DNA of 41,721 nucleotides from Streptomyces sp. Ru62 (lineage in GTDB: Bacteria; Actinomycetota; Actinomycetes; Streptomycetales; Streptomycetaceae): the NCBI RefSeq assembly GCF_002920615.1, contig NZ_PQSU01000054.1:1-41721 (forward strand). Reading direction: 5' to 3'. The notes below the pieces were generated by a model that had not been told where the DNA came from, searched no databases, and worked only from the letters and a program-made list of their open reading frames with translations. Below, piece by piece: positions 15,612 through 23,391 of this stretch. Each line of letters starts with the position of its first letter. The first letter of the stretch is position 1. Made by a program: the position numbers and the translations under genes.

Positions 15612-16700
15612 ATGGCTCGGGCGATCTGGTCAGGGGTGATCACCTTCGGGCTCGTCACCGTGCCCGTGGGGCTTTACACGGCGACCGAGGACCACACCGT
15701 CCACTTCCACCAGCTCCAGCGCGGCACCTCGGACCGGGTCCGCAACAAGCGGGTGAACGAACGTACCGGCGACGAGGTCGACACCAGCGACATCGTCAAG
15801 GGCTACGAACTCGACGAGGGCCAGTACGTCATCGTGGAACCCGGCGAACTCGACGAGATCGCGCCGGGCCGCTCCCAGACCATCGACATCACCGACTTCG
15901 TCGACCTGGAGCGGATCGAGCCGGTCTACTTCGACCGCACCTACTACATCACCCCGCGCGGCAAGGAGTACACAGCGGTCTACGAGCTGCTGCGCGCCGC
16001 GCTGGCGGAGACGAACAAGGTGGGGATCGCCACCTTCGTCATGCGCAACAAGCAGTACCTGACCGCGCTGCGCGCGGAGGACAAGGTACTGGTGTTGCAG
16101 ACGCTGCACTGGGCGGACGAGGTCCGTGACCCGGGCCAGGAGCTGCCCGAGCTCCCCTCCGGCCGCGTGGGGCGGGGCAAGCAGCTGGACATGGCGCGGC
16201 AGCTGGTCGACGCGCTCAGCTCCGACTGGGATCCCTCCCGCTACCGCGACACCTACCAGGAGAAGGTGCGCGAACTGGTGAAGGCCAAGGCCGAGGGCCA
16301 GGAGATCGCGGCGGCCGAGGAGCCGCCGGAGGCGACCAACGTGATCGACCTGATGAAGGTCCTGGAAGGCAGCCTTCAGGCCGCCCGCTCCGGGCGCAGT
16401 GACAAGGAGTCGGCCGGCGAGCGCGAGGAGAAGGCAGCGCCGCGCAATGCGGCCGCCCGGTCGTCGGCAGGCGGGTCGGTGAAGACGCCGGCGCGGAAGG
16501 CACCGCCGAAGAAGGCCGGAGCGGCGCGGGCCCGCGGACGCGGTGCCGGCGGCAAGAGCCAGTTGCAGAAGCTGAGCAAGGCGGAGCTGTACCAGCGGGC
16601 GACCGAACAGGACGTTCCCGGCCGGTCGAAGATGAGCCGCGAGGAGCTCATCGACGCCCTCGCTTCCAGTGGACGCCGCCGCAAGAAGACCGCCGCCTGA
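15612..16700 (+). CDS. ku: Ku DNA end-binding protein
   Basis: A 362-residue bacterial Ku, the homodimeric ring that binds broken DNA ends and recruits the LigD-type ligase. It starts MARAIWSGVITFGLVTVPVG, the standard Ku opening, with GGACGGAG upstream. FHQLQRGTSDRVRNKRVNER, DIVKGYELDEGQYVIVEPGE, ERIEPVYFDRTYYITPRGKE and YRDTYQEKVRELVKAKAEGQ follow in the family order through about residue 250. A Lys/Ala-rich tail leads to a C-terminal SAP/Rho-N-like module (LSKAELYQRATEQDVPGRSK, then SREELIDAL) that would add DNA binding. The gene is intact while its divergent ligase is split, so end joining would need a ligase from elsewhere. It differs clearly from the Ku remnant at 32.6 kb, so it is not a recent duplicate. 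Confidence 0.93.
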   Translation: MARAIWSGVITFGLVTVPVGLYTATEDHTVHFHQLQRGTSDRVRNKRVNERTGDEVDTSDIVKGYELDEGQYVIVEPGELDEIAPGRSQTIDITDFVDLERIEPVYFDRTYYITPRGKEYTAVYELLRAALAETNKVGIATFVMRNKQYLTALRAEDKVLVLQTLHWADEVRDPGQELPELPSGRVGRGKQLDMARQLVDALSSDWDPSRYRDTYQEKVRELVKAKAEGQEIAAAEEPPEATNVIDLMKVLEGSLQAARSGRSDKESAGEREEKAAPRNAAARSSAGGSVKTPARKAPPKKAGAARARGRGAGGKSQLQKLSKAELYQRATEQDVPGRSKMSREELIDALASSGRRRKKTAA

Positions 16701-16744
16701 CAGCTGCCCACCGGGCCTGCGGACGTACGACAGCCCCAGCGACG

Positions 16745-16954
16745 CTACGAGCCGATCTCCCGGCGCACGTCGAGGTAGCAGTGCAGCCGGACACCGGGCT
16801 CGCCTGGAGCCGGGGTTGTGGTGTCCGCGGTCGTGGTCGCCCACCGCCCGGCGAGCAGTTCCTGGAGCGCGAATGCCGTCTCGTCATCACAGGCCGCGAC
16901 CTCGACGACGGCCAGGCCCGGCTCCGCCACATGCACTTCGCTGATCGGCTTCAT
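16745..16954 (-). CDS. DUF6207 family protein
   Basis: About 69 residues: MKPISEVHVAEPGLAVVEVA, then CDDETAFALQELLAGRWATT, TADTTTPAPGEPGVRLHCYL and DVRREIGS. DUF6207 is a small Streptomyces family of unknown function, recognised by the EPGLxVV core and GEPGVRLxCYxD tail. It is convergent with ku, 44 bases apart. An upstream ATG at 16963 would add MPD. A second, fragmentary copy sits near 6.9 kb. Confidence 0.72.
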   Translation of the reverse strand: MKPISEVHVAEPGLAVVEVAACDDETAFALQELLAGRWATTTADTTTPAPGEPGVRLHCYLDVRREIGS

Positions 16955-17289
16955 ATCGGGCATCACGAGCCGGCGCCGCGCGCAGTTCTCCCCTCATGGC
17001 GTGTTCACCCGACCGAGTAGGGCTACCTCGCGGCGACGACGGAAGCGGTGCAGCGCCCGGGAAGATCCCGAGAACTCGCAGGCACGCGGGAATGTTCGCC
17101 GGGCAGATGTGGTTGAACGAACCGTGATGGTGAAGGGAACAGTGTCCCCGGGCCTCATCTATCGCATGCGAGGACGATCGTTCGGCTGAAGCCTCGCATT
17201 GCCTTTCGCCGCGTAGGCGACCGCCCTTCACGATCACACCCCTTTGCGGGTTCAGCCCCGGCCAGCACGCTGGCCGGGGCCCTCTCGTC
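16955..17289. other. intergenic region between DUF6207 and DUF6233 genes
   Basis: 335 bases without a convincing gene. It contains the strong hairpin at 17256-17279 and a weaker repeat-rich stretch around 17110-17230. No promoter stands out. Confidence 0.4.
17256..17279 (-). terminator. hairpin downstream of the DUF6233 gene
   Basis: CCCCGGCCAGC and GCTGGCCGGGG form a perfect 11-base stem with a two-base loop, eleven bases past the DUF6233 stop codon on the minus strand. There is no U-run, as is common for terminators of high-GC actinomycetes. Confidence 0.65.
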
Positions 17290-17649
17290 TCAGCCAATGC
17301 CGAGGCCGAGGGCTGTGTCGGGTCGGCAGTGCACGCAGGGCGGCACCCCGTTCTCGAGCGCGTCGAGGGCCTGCTGGCGCGTGGCGGGCCGGCAGCGGCC
17401 GCTCTTCTTCGCGGCCCAGCAGCCGCCGACGTGGACGGCGTCGACGTTGTCCCGTTTGAGGCCGTACTGGATCAGCCAGTCCGCAGGCGCCGGCCGCATC
17501 CGCTCACCCTGGCGCCGCTCCGCCTCCCGCCGCTCCTCCTCGGCGATCCAACGGTCGATGAGCCCCAGCTGCCGGACGGCCTGCTGCTCGACGACCCGCC
17601 GGGCGAAACGCAGCACGTCCAGACGCGAGAGCGGCTGCTCACCACCCAC
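17290..17649 (-). CDS. DUF6233 family protein (full-length copy)
   Basis: 119 residues, the only copy here with an intact N-terminus. A charged helical half (LDVLRFARRVVEQQAVRQLG, IDRWIAEEERREAERRQGER) leads to PADWLIQYGL and the family core VDAVHVGGCWAAKKSGRCRP, then TRQQALDALENGVPPC and VHCRPDTALGLG. Three Cys and one His in VHVGGC...C...CVHC could bind metal. Function unknown. It is divergent from the LexA-like HTH gene across 65 bases with a shared promoter region, and both were duplicated together to 35.1-35.7 kb, which argues for a functional link. Confidence 0.78.
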   Translation of the reverse strand: MGGEQPLSRLDVLRFARRVVEQQAVRQLGLIDRWIAEEERREAERRQGERMRPAPADWLIQYGLKRDNVDAVHVGGCWAAKKSGRCRPATRQQALDALENGVPPCVHCRPDTALGLGIG

Positions 17650-17678
17650 CTGCTCCTCCCGGCCCGCCGTGACTTCGC

Positions 17679-17714
17679 TTGCTCCAAAAATCGAACAAGC
17701 GCTCTAATCGAATT
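17679..17714 (+). promoter_or_regulatory. promoter with SOS-box-like operator
   Basis: A -35-like TTGCTC (17679-17684), an 18-base spacer and TCTAAT (17703-17708) end six bases before the ATG, implying a leaderless or nearly leaderless mRNA. The spacer and -10 contain TCGAACAAGCGCTCTA (17691-17706), which has one perfect half and a 4/6 second half of the actinobacterial LexA box TCGAAC-N4-GTTCGA. The same 16 bases recur before the second copy at 35.46 kb. A repressor here would block RNA polymerase. Confidence 0.5.
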
Positions 17715-17933
17715 ATGTACCGCGTCGACTACCTCACCGACACCCAGGAACGCATCCTGCGCTGCATCCGCCAGCACATCGCCGACCACGGCCAAGCGCC
17801 GACGATGCAGCAGATCGGCGTGGCTGTCGGCATGCGCAGCAGGGCATCCGTGCACTACCAGCTGGGCGAGCTGGAGGCGAAACGGGCGATCGTCCGGGAG
17901 CCGGGGCGGTCGCGAGGGATCCGACTGGCTTGA
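17715..17933 (+). CDS. stand-alone LexA-type DNA-binding domain protein
   Basis: 72 residues, equal to the winged-helix N-terminal domain of LexA: TDTQERILRCIRQHIADHGQ, APTMQQIGVAVGMRSRASVH, YQLGELEAKRAIVREPGRSR, GIRL. LexA's Ser-Lys peptidase domain is absent, so RecA-stimulated self-cleavage is not possible. It could compete with LexA, repress its own promoter, or dimerise by another route. ATG 17715 lies close to the -10 element with no Shine-Dalgarno, consistent with leaderless translation. Its TGA overlaps the TTG start of the next frame. Confidence 0.78.
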   Translation: MYRVDYLTDTQERILRCIRQHIADHGQAPTMQQIGVAVGMRSRASVHYQLGELEAKRAIVREPGRSRGIRLA

Positions 17934-18034
17934 CCGGCGCCGGCCGCTACTACCGGCTGCTCAACTCTGGCGGCCGGGCGGTCCAGCACGGCTGGTGGCA
18001 CCGTGAGGAGGTGGGGCGGGACCGGCCCGCTCAC
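17930..18034 (+). pseudogene. N-terminal fragment of a small GRY..SGGRAVQHGWW protein
   Basis: TTG 17930 overlaps the upstream TGA and opens LTGAGRYYRLLNSGGRAVQH followed by GWWHREEVGRDR, after which unrelated sequence follows in the same frame. The fuller copy at 35697-35899 continues EKFRRWIGEYGTMPDARVTL, so this copy lost its second half. Unknown function; encoded directly behind the LexA-like gene in both copies. Confidence 0.55.
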
Positions 18035-18112
18035 CCGCGAGCGGCGACGGTTCCCCGCCGAAGATCCGCTGACGTCCGCCGCCCCTCACCACAGACCAAG
18101 AAGGGAACGCTC

Positions 18113-18907
18113 GTGCGAGCCGTCACTGTTCGGGACCGCGAAGCCGGGGCCACAGGACTGACCCTGGAGGACCTGCCCCCTCCCCGCGCCGCCGAGAACG
18201 ACGTCATCCTGCGGGTGCACGCCGCGGGCTTCACCCGAGGAGAACTCGACTGGGCCGCGAGCCGGACCGACCGCGCCGGCCGCGGGATCTACCTGGAGTA
18301 CTTCGACGAGTCGGCTCTGCCCATGGCCGTGCGCTATGCCCGTGCGGCAGCCGAGGCCGGGTTCCCGGCTGGTCAGCGCACCTACGGGCACATGCTGGCG
18401 ACAGGTCTCGGCGTCGAGGAGGACCGCGCGCGTGCGGCCGAATTGTTCAGGGCGGCAGCCGAGGGCGGGGACGCCTACGGCATGTTCAACCTCGCCCAGC
18501 TGGTCGAGGACCCCGAGGAGTCCCTGCGCTTGTTCGAGGCTGCCGCACACCAGGGGGTCGTGCCCGCCGGCGCGGTCCTCGGCGACCGGCTGTCGGCGCT
18601 GGACCGCGACGAGGAAGCGCTGGGCTGGTACGTCTGGGCGGCCGAGCGCGGGCACACGGGGGCGATGAACGCCGCGGCCTGCTGGTACCGCGACGGCTTC
18701 GGTACCACGCCGGACCCGGTGCAGGCGGTGCGCTGGTTCCTCGTCATGCTCGCGCACGGCGACGGAAACGGCATCCACGAGGCGATCCAGCTGGCGAAGG
18801 CCCGGGCCATGGAAGAGGAACAGATCCGCGAAGCCGGACGGCTCGCCCGCGACCCCGGGTCGGCGGAGGCCCTGATCGACACGGTCCTGGGCGGCAAGGA
18901 GTCGTGA
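18113..18907 (+). CDS. chimera: oxidoreductase N-terminus fused in frame to Sel1-repeat protein
   Basis: GTG 18113 follows AGAAGGGAA and opens VRAVTVRDREAGATGLTLED, AENDVILRVHAAGFTRGELD and WAASRTDRAGR, the first 57 or so residues of a medium-chain quinone reductase/alcohol dehydrogenase. At about base 18283 the sequence switches, without losing frame, to IYLEYFDESALPMAVRYARA and then Sel1-type helical repeats: AAAEAGFPAGQRTYGHMLAT, ARAAELFRAAAEGGDAYGMF, EALGWYVWAAERGHTGAMNA, VQAVRWFLVMLAHGDGNGIH. There is no nucleotide-binding site. Sel1 repeats mediate protein contacts. The result has a good start signal and 264 codons without a stop, so it may be expressed from a captured promoter, but it probably arose by deletion. 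Confidence 0.7.
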   Translation: MRAVTVRDREAGATGLTLEDLPPPRAAENDVILRVHAAGFTRGELDWAASRTDRAGRGIYLEYFDESALPMAVRYARAAAEAGFPAGQRTYGHMLATGLGVEEDRARAAELFRAAAEGGDAYGMFNLAQLVEDPEESLRLFEAAAHQGVVPAGAVLGDRLSALDRDEEALGWYVWAAERGHTGAMNAAACWYRDGFGTTPDPVQAVRWFLVMLAHGDGNGIHEAIQLAKARAMEEEQIREAGRLARDPGSAEALIDTVLGGKES

Positions 18908-19039
18908 ATCGGGTTCACCGACACCTCGGTGGTGACGACTCCGACGAGAAGTCAGCTCATGCAACTCGTCTGCGGCGGCAGCGGCTTGATCACCGCTCAC
19001 GTTGGCATCGGGTCTCCCTGACCCCCAGTCAACGATCGG

Positions 19040-19240
19040 TGATCGGGAAAGACACGCCCCTGGATGGAGCAGAGGATCGGTGACGTAGATCGCGTGTGCC
19101 AGTTCCGCCAAGTACGGCGGGGCGGCGACGTCTTGGCGGGTGACTGCCACCACGGTGGACTCACGGCGGTGGGTGACGTATTCGACCGACACCTCGCGGC
19201 TGTCGAGATACTCATCGACCAGCACATTGGTGTTCGCCCG
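19040..19240 (-). pseudogene. ATP-grasp ligase fragment
   Basis: On the minus strand NTNVLVDEYLDSREVSVEYV, then THRRESTVVAVTRQDVAAPP and LAELAHAIYVTDPLL match the central strand-turn-strand of ATP-grasp amino-acid or carboxylate ligases, where EE(F/Y)L.G.E(V/I)S.E precedes a TRK..G..P(Y/F)..E.GH segment. Flanking ATP-grasp sequence is absent. The rest of 18908-19551 holds no other gene that I recognise. Confidence 0.5.
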
Positions 19241-19551
19241 GCAGGACGGCCCGCTGTCGCCGAGTACGGAGGCCGCGGCCTCCTCTCGCGACCCTGGTAG
19301 GCGAGCGTGACGTGCGGGGCCAGGAAGGGCTCGGTAGACTGGTCTGCGGTACAAAAGAGGATTGTCCGGGCCGCGCTCGGCTCTCGATCTGCCGCCCCCC
19401 GCCAACGCTTGGCTCGCCGCGTCTCCCTCGCCGAGCGGCTGTCGAGCCCGGGTGCCCGACTCCTACTGGTCCCCACCCGAACGAACCCCATGCCTGCGGG
19501 TGCCGTGAACCGGTCGGTGCCGTCCCTTCCGCACGTCACTGAGGAGCAGCC

Positions 19552-20019
19552 ATGCGTATGCCCTCCCCTTCCACGTCTCGTCGCTCACACCGGATCACGG
19601 CCGGCGTAGCCGGCGCGGCCCTGGTCGGTCTCGCGATGGCACCACCGGCCCTGGCCAGGCCGGCGCCGACCGCTGCCGACACTGCGGCCGCGACCGCGGT
19701 CCCGGCGCACCAGCTCAAGGCGTCGCAGCCGTATCTGTTCAGCTACGGGTACAACAACCACCTCTCACTGGGCGGCGGGAACTTCACTGTGGGCGGCCGG
19801 GTCTACGTGCTGGTCAAGTTGAACTCCGGTGCCAAGCACTTCGGCAAGTGGGTGGTGGCACGGCCAGGACAGCACAACCCCGGCGGTACGTTCCACGTCG
19901 AGACGAACATCCCCTACTCCTGCCCGCCCGGCAAGAACGGATACGCTCGCGGCTACGACGACGCCACCGGCACCTGGTCGCCCAAGCTGCCCGTGTCGAT
20001 CTGCGTCCGCTTCGACTGA
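19552..20019 (+). CDS. small secreted protein
   Basis: 155 residues with a signal peptide: basic MRMPSPSTSRRSHRITAG, hydrophobic VAGAALVGLAMAPPALA, with cleavage likely after ALA. The mature part starts RPAPTAADTAAATAVPAHQL and contains YLFSYGYNNHLSLGGGNFTV, GGRVYVLVKLNSGAKHFGKW and two Cys (YSCPPGKNG and SICVRFD) that could pair. A beta-rich extracellular fold is likely. AGGAGCAG precedes the ATG. No family recognised; intact between two remnants. Confidence 0.75.
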   Translation: MRMPSPSTSRRSHRITAGVAGAALVGLAMAPPALARPAPTAADTAAATAVPAHQLKASQPYLFSYGYNNHLSLGGGNFTVGGRVYVLVKLNSGAKHFGKWVVARPGQHNPGGTFHVETNIPYSCPPGKNGYARGYDDATGTWSPKLPVSICVRFD

Positions 20020-20040
20020 CACTCCGCCAGCGTCTCGTGA

Positions 20041-20433
20041 AGCCGGTGCCGCACGTTATGGGCCGACGTCCTGCGACCTGGGCTTATGCACGACGCCACG
20101 GCCGCCCGCAACGAGGGCATCGCCGTCTGCTTCCAGCACTTCCCCGACGTCGAGGTCCTCCTGGACGACGGCTACCTCGGCCTGAGCCGCGACCACCGCG
20201 GGCAAGCGATCACACCACCCAGAAAACCCCGCCCGGGAGCATTGCCCGGCAGAGTCGAACTGTGGGAACGCGACCGCCACGGCCACTCATCCGACCGCAT
20301 CACCGTCGAACACGCCCTCGCCGATCACAAACGCTGGAAGCAACTGACGCGCTGGACCCATCGCCGCGACCGCCTGTCCGATACCTACCGCGCCATCGCC
20401 GGCCTCGTCTCCGACCGCACGGCCAACATCTGA
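20041..20433 (+). pseudogene. IS5-family transposase, C-terminal fragment
   Basis: MHDATAARNEGIAVCFQHFP, DVEVLLDDGYLGLSRDHRGQ, ERDRHGHSSDRITVEHALAD, HKRWKQLTRWTHRRDRLSDT and YRAIAGLVSDRT form the second half of an IS5-type DDE transposase. The HDATA(A)R and LLDDGYLG segments carry the second Asp and HALAD...K the Glu region. The frame is open, but the first third, with the DGT catalytic Asp, is missing. The piece at 10.73-10.94 kb holds the part absent here, though the two need not be from the same copy. Confidence 0.78.
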
Positions 20434-20571
20434 AGGCGGCTGTGAGCAAGGCAAACACACCTCACCCGCTATCACGCACCAACTCGTAACGCCGTGGAGG
20501 CGTTCGGCGTGCCCCGGCGGACCAGGGCTTCGCCCGGTTCCGGAACCTGCCCGAAGAACCCTCATCTGCGG

Positions 20572-21600
20572 CTACCCACGCTCCGACGTCTCTTCGCGGG
20601 GCGGTGCCGTCGAGGCGCGTACCACGAGTTCGGTGGCGAGTTCGATGTGGTGGGACTCAACCTTCTCGCCGTTGGCCAGTCGGAGGGCGGTGCGCAGGGC
20701 GGCAGCGCCCATCTCCCGCAGTGGCTGGCGCACGGTGGTGAGTGGCGGTGAGGCCATCTGGGCGAGGCTCGAGTCGTCGAAGCCGACCACGCTCAGGTCT
20801 TCGGGGACGCGCAGTCCTCGGGCGCGGGCGGTCTCGATGACACCGACGGCGATCTCGTCGTTGCCTGCGAAGACCGCTGTCGGCGGCTCTCGCAGGTCGA
20901 GCAGCGCCGCAGCGCCGAGCAACCCGGTCTCGTACGTGAATTCTCCGGGCCGGACGTAGGCGTCGGGCACCCGCGCTCCTTCCGCCTCCATGGCGGCGCG
21001 GTAGCCGTGCAGGCGTGCCTGGTTGCATACGGCCATGGCCGGTCCGCCGAGGTAGGCGACGCGGCGGTGGCCAAGGGACAGCAGGTGCCGGGTCGCGGCC
21101 AGGCCGCCGGCGAAGTTGGTCGCCCCGACGCTGTGGACCCGGCTGTCCGGCAGGTGCAGCGGATCCAGCACGACCAGCGGCAGCCCGGATCGAGCCAATT
21201 CGTTCAGGTGGGCCGTGGTGTACACGCTAGTGACCGCGATGACGGCGCGGCGTCCGGCTGAGACCAGGTCCCGGGCCCAGTGCGGGGCATGGGACGCCTT
21301 GCTGATCACCACCGAGGTCCCCGATTCAGCGGCGGAGTCGATGATGCCTTCCAGGGTTTCGGCCACGTACGACTTGAGGCCGCCCTTGAACTGCACCTCG
21401 ATGGTCGGGACGTCGACACCCTCGGTGTGACGGAACACGGGCGCGAGGTAGTGGTGCTGATGCAGCAGTTCCTGCACCCGGGCGCGGGTCCGCGCCGCCA
21501 CGTCACCGCGACCGTTGACCACTTTGGACACGGTCGCGACGGAGACCCCGGCCGCTTGGGCGATGTCCGCCAAAGTGGTGCGCCTGGCGTTCGGTCGCAT
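20572..21600 (-). CDS. bxlR: LacI-family repressor, probable xylobiose-operon regulator
   Basis: 342 residues. The N-terminal HTH reads TTLADIAQAAGVSVATVSKV, then VNGRGDVAARTRARVQELLH (hinge region to about residue 60). The sugar-binding domain has VPTIEVQFKGGLKSYVAETL, SVGATNFAGGLAATRHLLSL, GHRRVAYLGGP, AVFAGNDEIAVGV and EDLSVVGFDDSSLAQMASPP, all LacI/GalR landmarks. GAGAGGA precedes ATG 21600. It is divergent from the ABC transporter genes and is expected to release its operators when the imported sugar binds. The symbol follows the gene order of the Streptomyces bxl cluster and is an inference from context. Confidence 0.85.
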   Translation of the reverse strand: MRPNARRTTLADIAQAAGVSVATVSKVVNGRGDVAARTRARVQELLHQHHYLAPVFRHTEGVDVPTIEVQFKGGLKSYVAETLEGIIDSAAESGTSVVISKASHAPHWARDLVSAGRRAVIAVTSVYTTAHLNELARSGLPLVVLDPLHLPDSRVHSVGATNFAGGLAATRHLLSLGHRRVAYLGGPAMAVCNQARLHGYRAAMEAEGARVPDAYVRPGEFTYETGLLGAAALLDLREPPTAVFAGNDEIAVGVIETARARGLRVPEDLSVVGFDDSSLAQMASPPLTTVRQPLREMGAAALRTALRLANGEKVESHHIELATELVVRASTAPPREETSERG

Positions 21601-21862
21601 CGGTTCCTCTCAGCTGTACGTCCACCGGTGTGGTGAGCCGCCGGTCGGGCCGGCAACCCGGGTGGAACCGGTCAACCGTACGGCAACCAGGCACCGAGTT
21701 CGTCCGGCGAGGTGCCGACGAGCCACTCGGCCTCGGCACGTCCGGCGATGCGTGTGGGATCGCGGTCGGTGCACGCGAGGGCGGGAGGGGCACTGCCGGT
21801 GTGGCACGGCCTGCGCCGAACAGGGTGTCAGCCACAGCCATTGCACCGACCGCAATCGGCCC

Positions 21863-21872
21863 GTTTCGAAAC
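21863..21872. promoter_or_regulatory. upstream LacI-type operator candidate
   Basis: GTTTCGAAAC is a perfect 10-base palindrome in the 480-base space between bxlR and bxlE. It overlaps a second symmetry, CGAAA-CAT-TTTCG (21867-21879). A related TTTCGAAA box lies 154 bases downstream near the bxlE start. CG-centred palindromes are typical of LacI/GalR operators. Confidence 0.5.
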
Positions 21873-21961
21873 ATTTTCGGTCCCAGCTCAAGGTTTACGA
21901 GGATCGTTTCCGTCCGGTTCCAGGCGGCCGATCGCAGTATTGCCGGGTCTGTGCACATACC

Positions 21962-21991
21962 TTGACACCAAGTCAGCCCGAAACCTAACTT
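21962..21991 (+). promoter_or_regulatory. bxlE promoter
   Basis: TTGACA (21962-21967), an 18-base spacer and TAACTT (21986-21991) make the best sigma-70-like (HrdB-type) promoter in the window, 90 bases before the bxlE start. The TTTCGAAA box at 22018-22025 lies about 20 bases past the expected transcription start. Confidence 0.6.
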
Positions 21992-22016
21992 GCACGAACG
22001 GAGCTCGAAGGACGCT

Positions 22017-22026
22017 GTTTCGAAAA
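22017..22026. promoter_or_regulatory. downstream LacI-type operator candidate
   Basis: GTTTCGAAAA, with the palindromic core TTTCGAAA, sits between the promoter and the bxlE ribosome binding site, where a bound repressor would block elongation. It matches the upstream box in nine of ten bases. Confidence 0.5.
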
Positions 22027-22080
22027 CCTTTCACCACGACTCACGAGAAGCCGGTGGCTCTCGAGTGCGGAGAAAAAAAC

Positions 22081-23391
22081 ATGGCGCTCTCCCGACGAAC
22101 CCTCCTCGGCCTGGCCGCCGGCGTGCCGGTCTCCGCGGCGCTGGCGGCCTGCGGCTCGTCCGGCCCCGGCAAGAGCGGCGGTGGGGCCACGTACTGGTAC
22201 CTCAACGGCCAGCCCCAGGAAGGCGTCAGAGCCGGCGCCGTGGACGCGTTCAATGAGGCCCACCCCGAGGAGCAGGTCAAAGACACCACCTTCCAGAACG
22301 ACGCGTACAAGACGAAGATCAAGACCGCCATCGGTGCCGGGCAGGCGCCCACCATCATCTGGGGCTGGGGCGGCGGGACGCTGCGCACCTATGTGGAAGC
22401 GGGCCAGGTCGAGGACCTCACCTCGTGGTTCGACGAGCACTCCGAGGTCAAAAAGCGGCTGTTCCCGTCCTCGCTCGGAGCGGCGACCGTCGACGGCAGG
22501 ATCTACGCGATGCCGTGCGAGACCGTGCAGCCGATCATCCTCTACTACAACAAGAAGGTCTTCGAGAAGGTCGGCGTGGAACCGCCGAAGTCCTGGGACG
22601 ACATCATGGCGCTGCTGCCCCGATTCAACGCGAAGGGCATAGCGCCGTTCTCCCTCGGCGGCCAGTCCCGGTGGACGAACATGATGTGGCTGGAGTTCCT
22701 GTTCGACCGCATCGGCGGTCCGGAGGTATTCCAGGCCATCATCGAGGGCGAGAAGAACGCCTGGTCCAACCCGGACGCCATCACCGCGCTGACCAAGGTG
22801 CAGGAGCTGGTCAAAGCCCACGGGTTCGTCAAAGGCTTCTCCTCGATCACCGCGGACTCCAACGCAGACCAGGCGCTGCTGTACACCGGCAGAGCGGCGA
22901 TGATGCTCCATGGCGCCTGGTCGTACGGCATCCAGAAGGCCGACGGCGGCGACTTCGTCTCCAGCGGCGGGCTGGGCTACATGACCTTCCCGCCCGTCGA
23001 AGGCGGCAAGGGCGATCCGAGCGACACCGTCGGCAACCCCGCGCAGTACCTGTCCGTCTCCTCGAAGGCCAGTGCCGAGGAGAAGAAGGTCGCCAAGGAC
23101 TTCCTCGCCAAGGGCGTCCTCCAGGACGAGGAAGTGAAGAAGTGGATCGACAACGGGTCGGTTCCGATCCGGCTGGGCACGGAGAAGCTGCTGGCCGCCT
23201 CCAAGAGCGCCGATTTCCTGCAGTTCACCTATGACATCGCCAGCAAGGCCAAGGTGTTCGCCCAGTCGTGGGACCAGGCGCTGAGCCCGACTGCCGCCGA
23301 GACGCTGCTGGACAACATCGCCAAGCTGTTCCAGCTGTCCATCTCACCGGAACAGTTCGCCAGCAACCTCAACGCGGTCACCGCCAAATGA
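22081..23391 (+). CDS. bxlE: ABC transporter sugar-binding lipoprotein (xylobiose-type)
   Basis: 436 residues. MALSRRTLLGLAAGVPVSAA has a twin-arginine motif (SRRTLLG), and LAAC places the lipid-modified Cys at residue 24. The mature protein is a family-1 extracellular solute-binding protein: ATYWYLNGQPQEGVRAGAVD, APTIIWGWGGGTLRTYVEAG, DGRIYAMPCETVQPIILYYN and ADQALLYTGRAAMMLHGAWS. It captures an oligosaccharide outside the membrane and hands it to the BxlF/BxlG permeases. GGAG lies 12 bases before ATG 22081; earlier in-frame starts lack this. Its TGA overlaps the bxlF ATG. Xylobiose specificity is inferred from the bxlREFGA-like order and the GH3 gene downstream. Confidence 0.87.
   Translation: MALSRRTLLGLAAGVPVSAALAACGSSGPGKSGGGATYWYLNGQPQEGVRAGAVDAFNEAHPEEQVKDTTFQNDAYKTKIKTAIGAGQAPTIIWGWGGGTLRTYVEAGQVEDLTSWFDEHSEVKKRLFPSSLGAATVDGRIYAMPCETVQPIILYYNKKVFEKVGVEPPKSWDDIMALLPRFNAKGIAPFSLGGQSRWTNMMWLEFLFDRIGGPEVFQAIIEGEKNAWSNPDAITALTKVQELVKAHGFVKGFSSITADSNADQALLYTGRAAMMLHGAWSYGIQKADGGDFVSSGGLGYMTFPPVEGGKGDPSDTVGNPAQYLSVSSKASAEEKKVAKDFLAKGVLQDEEVKKWIDNGSVPIRLGTEKLLAASKSADFLQFTYDIASKAKVFAQSWDQALSPTAAETLLDNIAKLFQLSISPEQFASNLNAVTAK

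Noticed and set aside
15630..16844. 404-codon minus-strand frame opposite ku
   Set aside because: Ku motifs are unambiguous on the plus strand; the opposite frame is Leu/Gly/Arg-rich shadow.
18086..19405. Long minus-strand frame through the Sel1 chimera
   Set aside because: Only the 19.04-19.24 kb part resembles a known family (ATP-grasp); the rest is antisense shadow of the chimera.
19297..19540. Minus-strand APHVTLAY motif suggesting a 2H phosphoesterase
   Set aside because: A single seven-residue match in a short frame without the second HxT motif; too weak to call.
21712..22080. Upstream in-frame extension of bxlE
   Set aside because: ATG 22081 begins a twin-arginine lipoprotein signal peptide with GGAG upstream; the extension would cover the promoter and operator.
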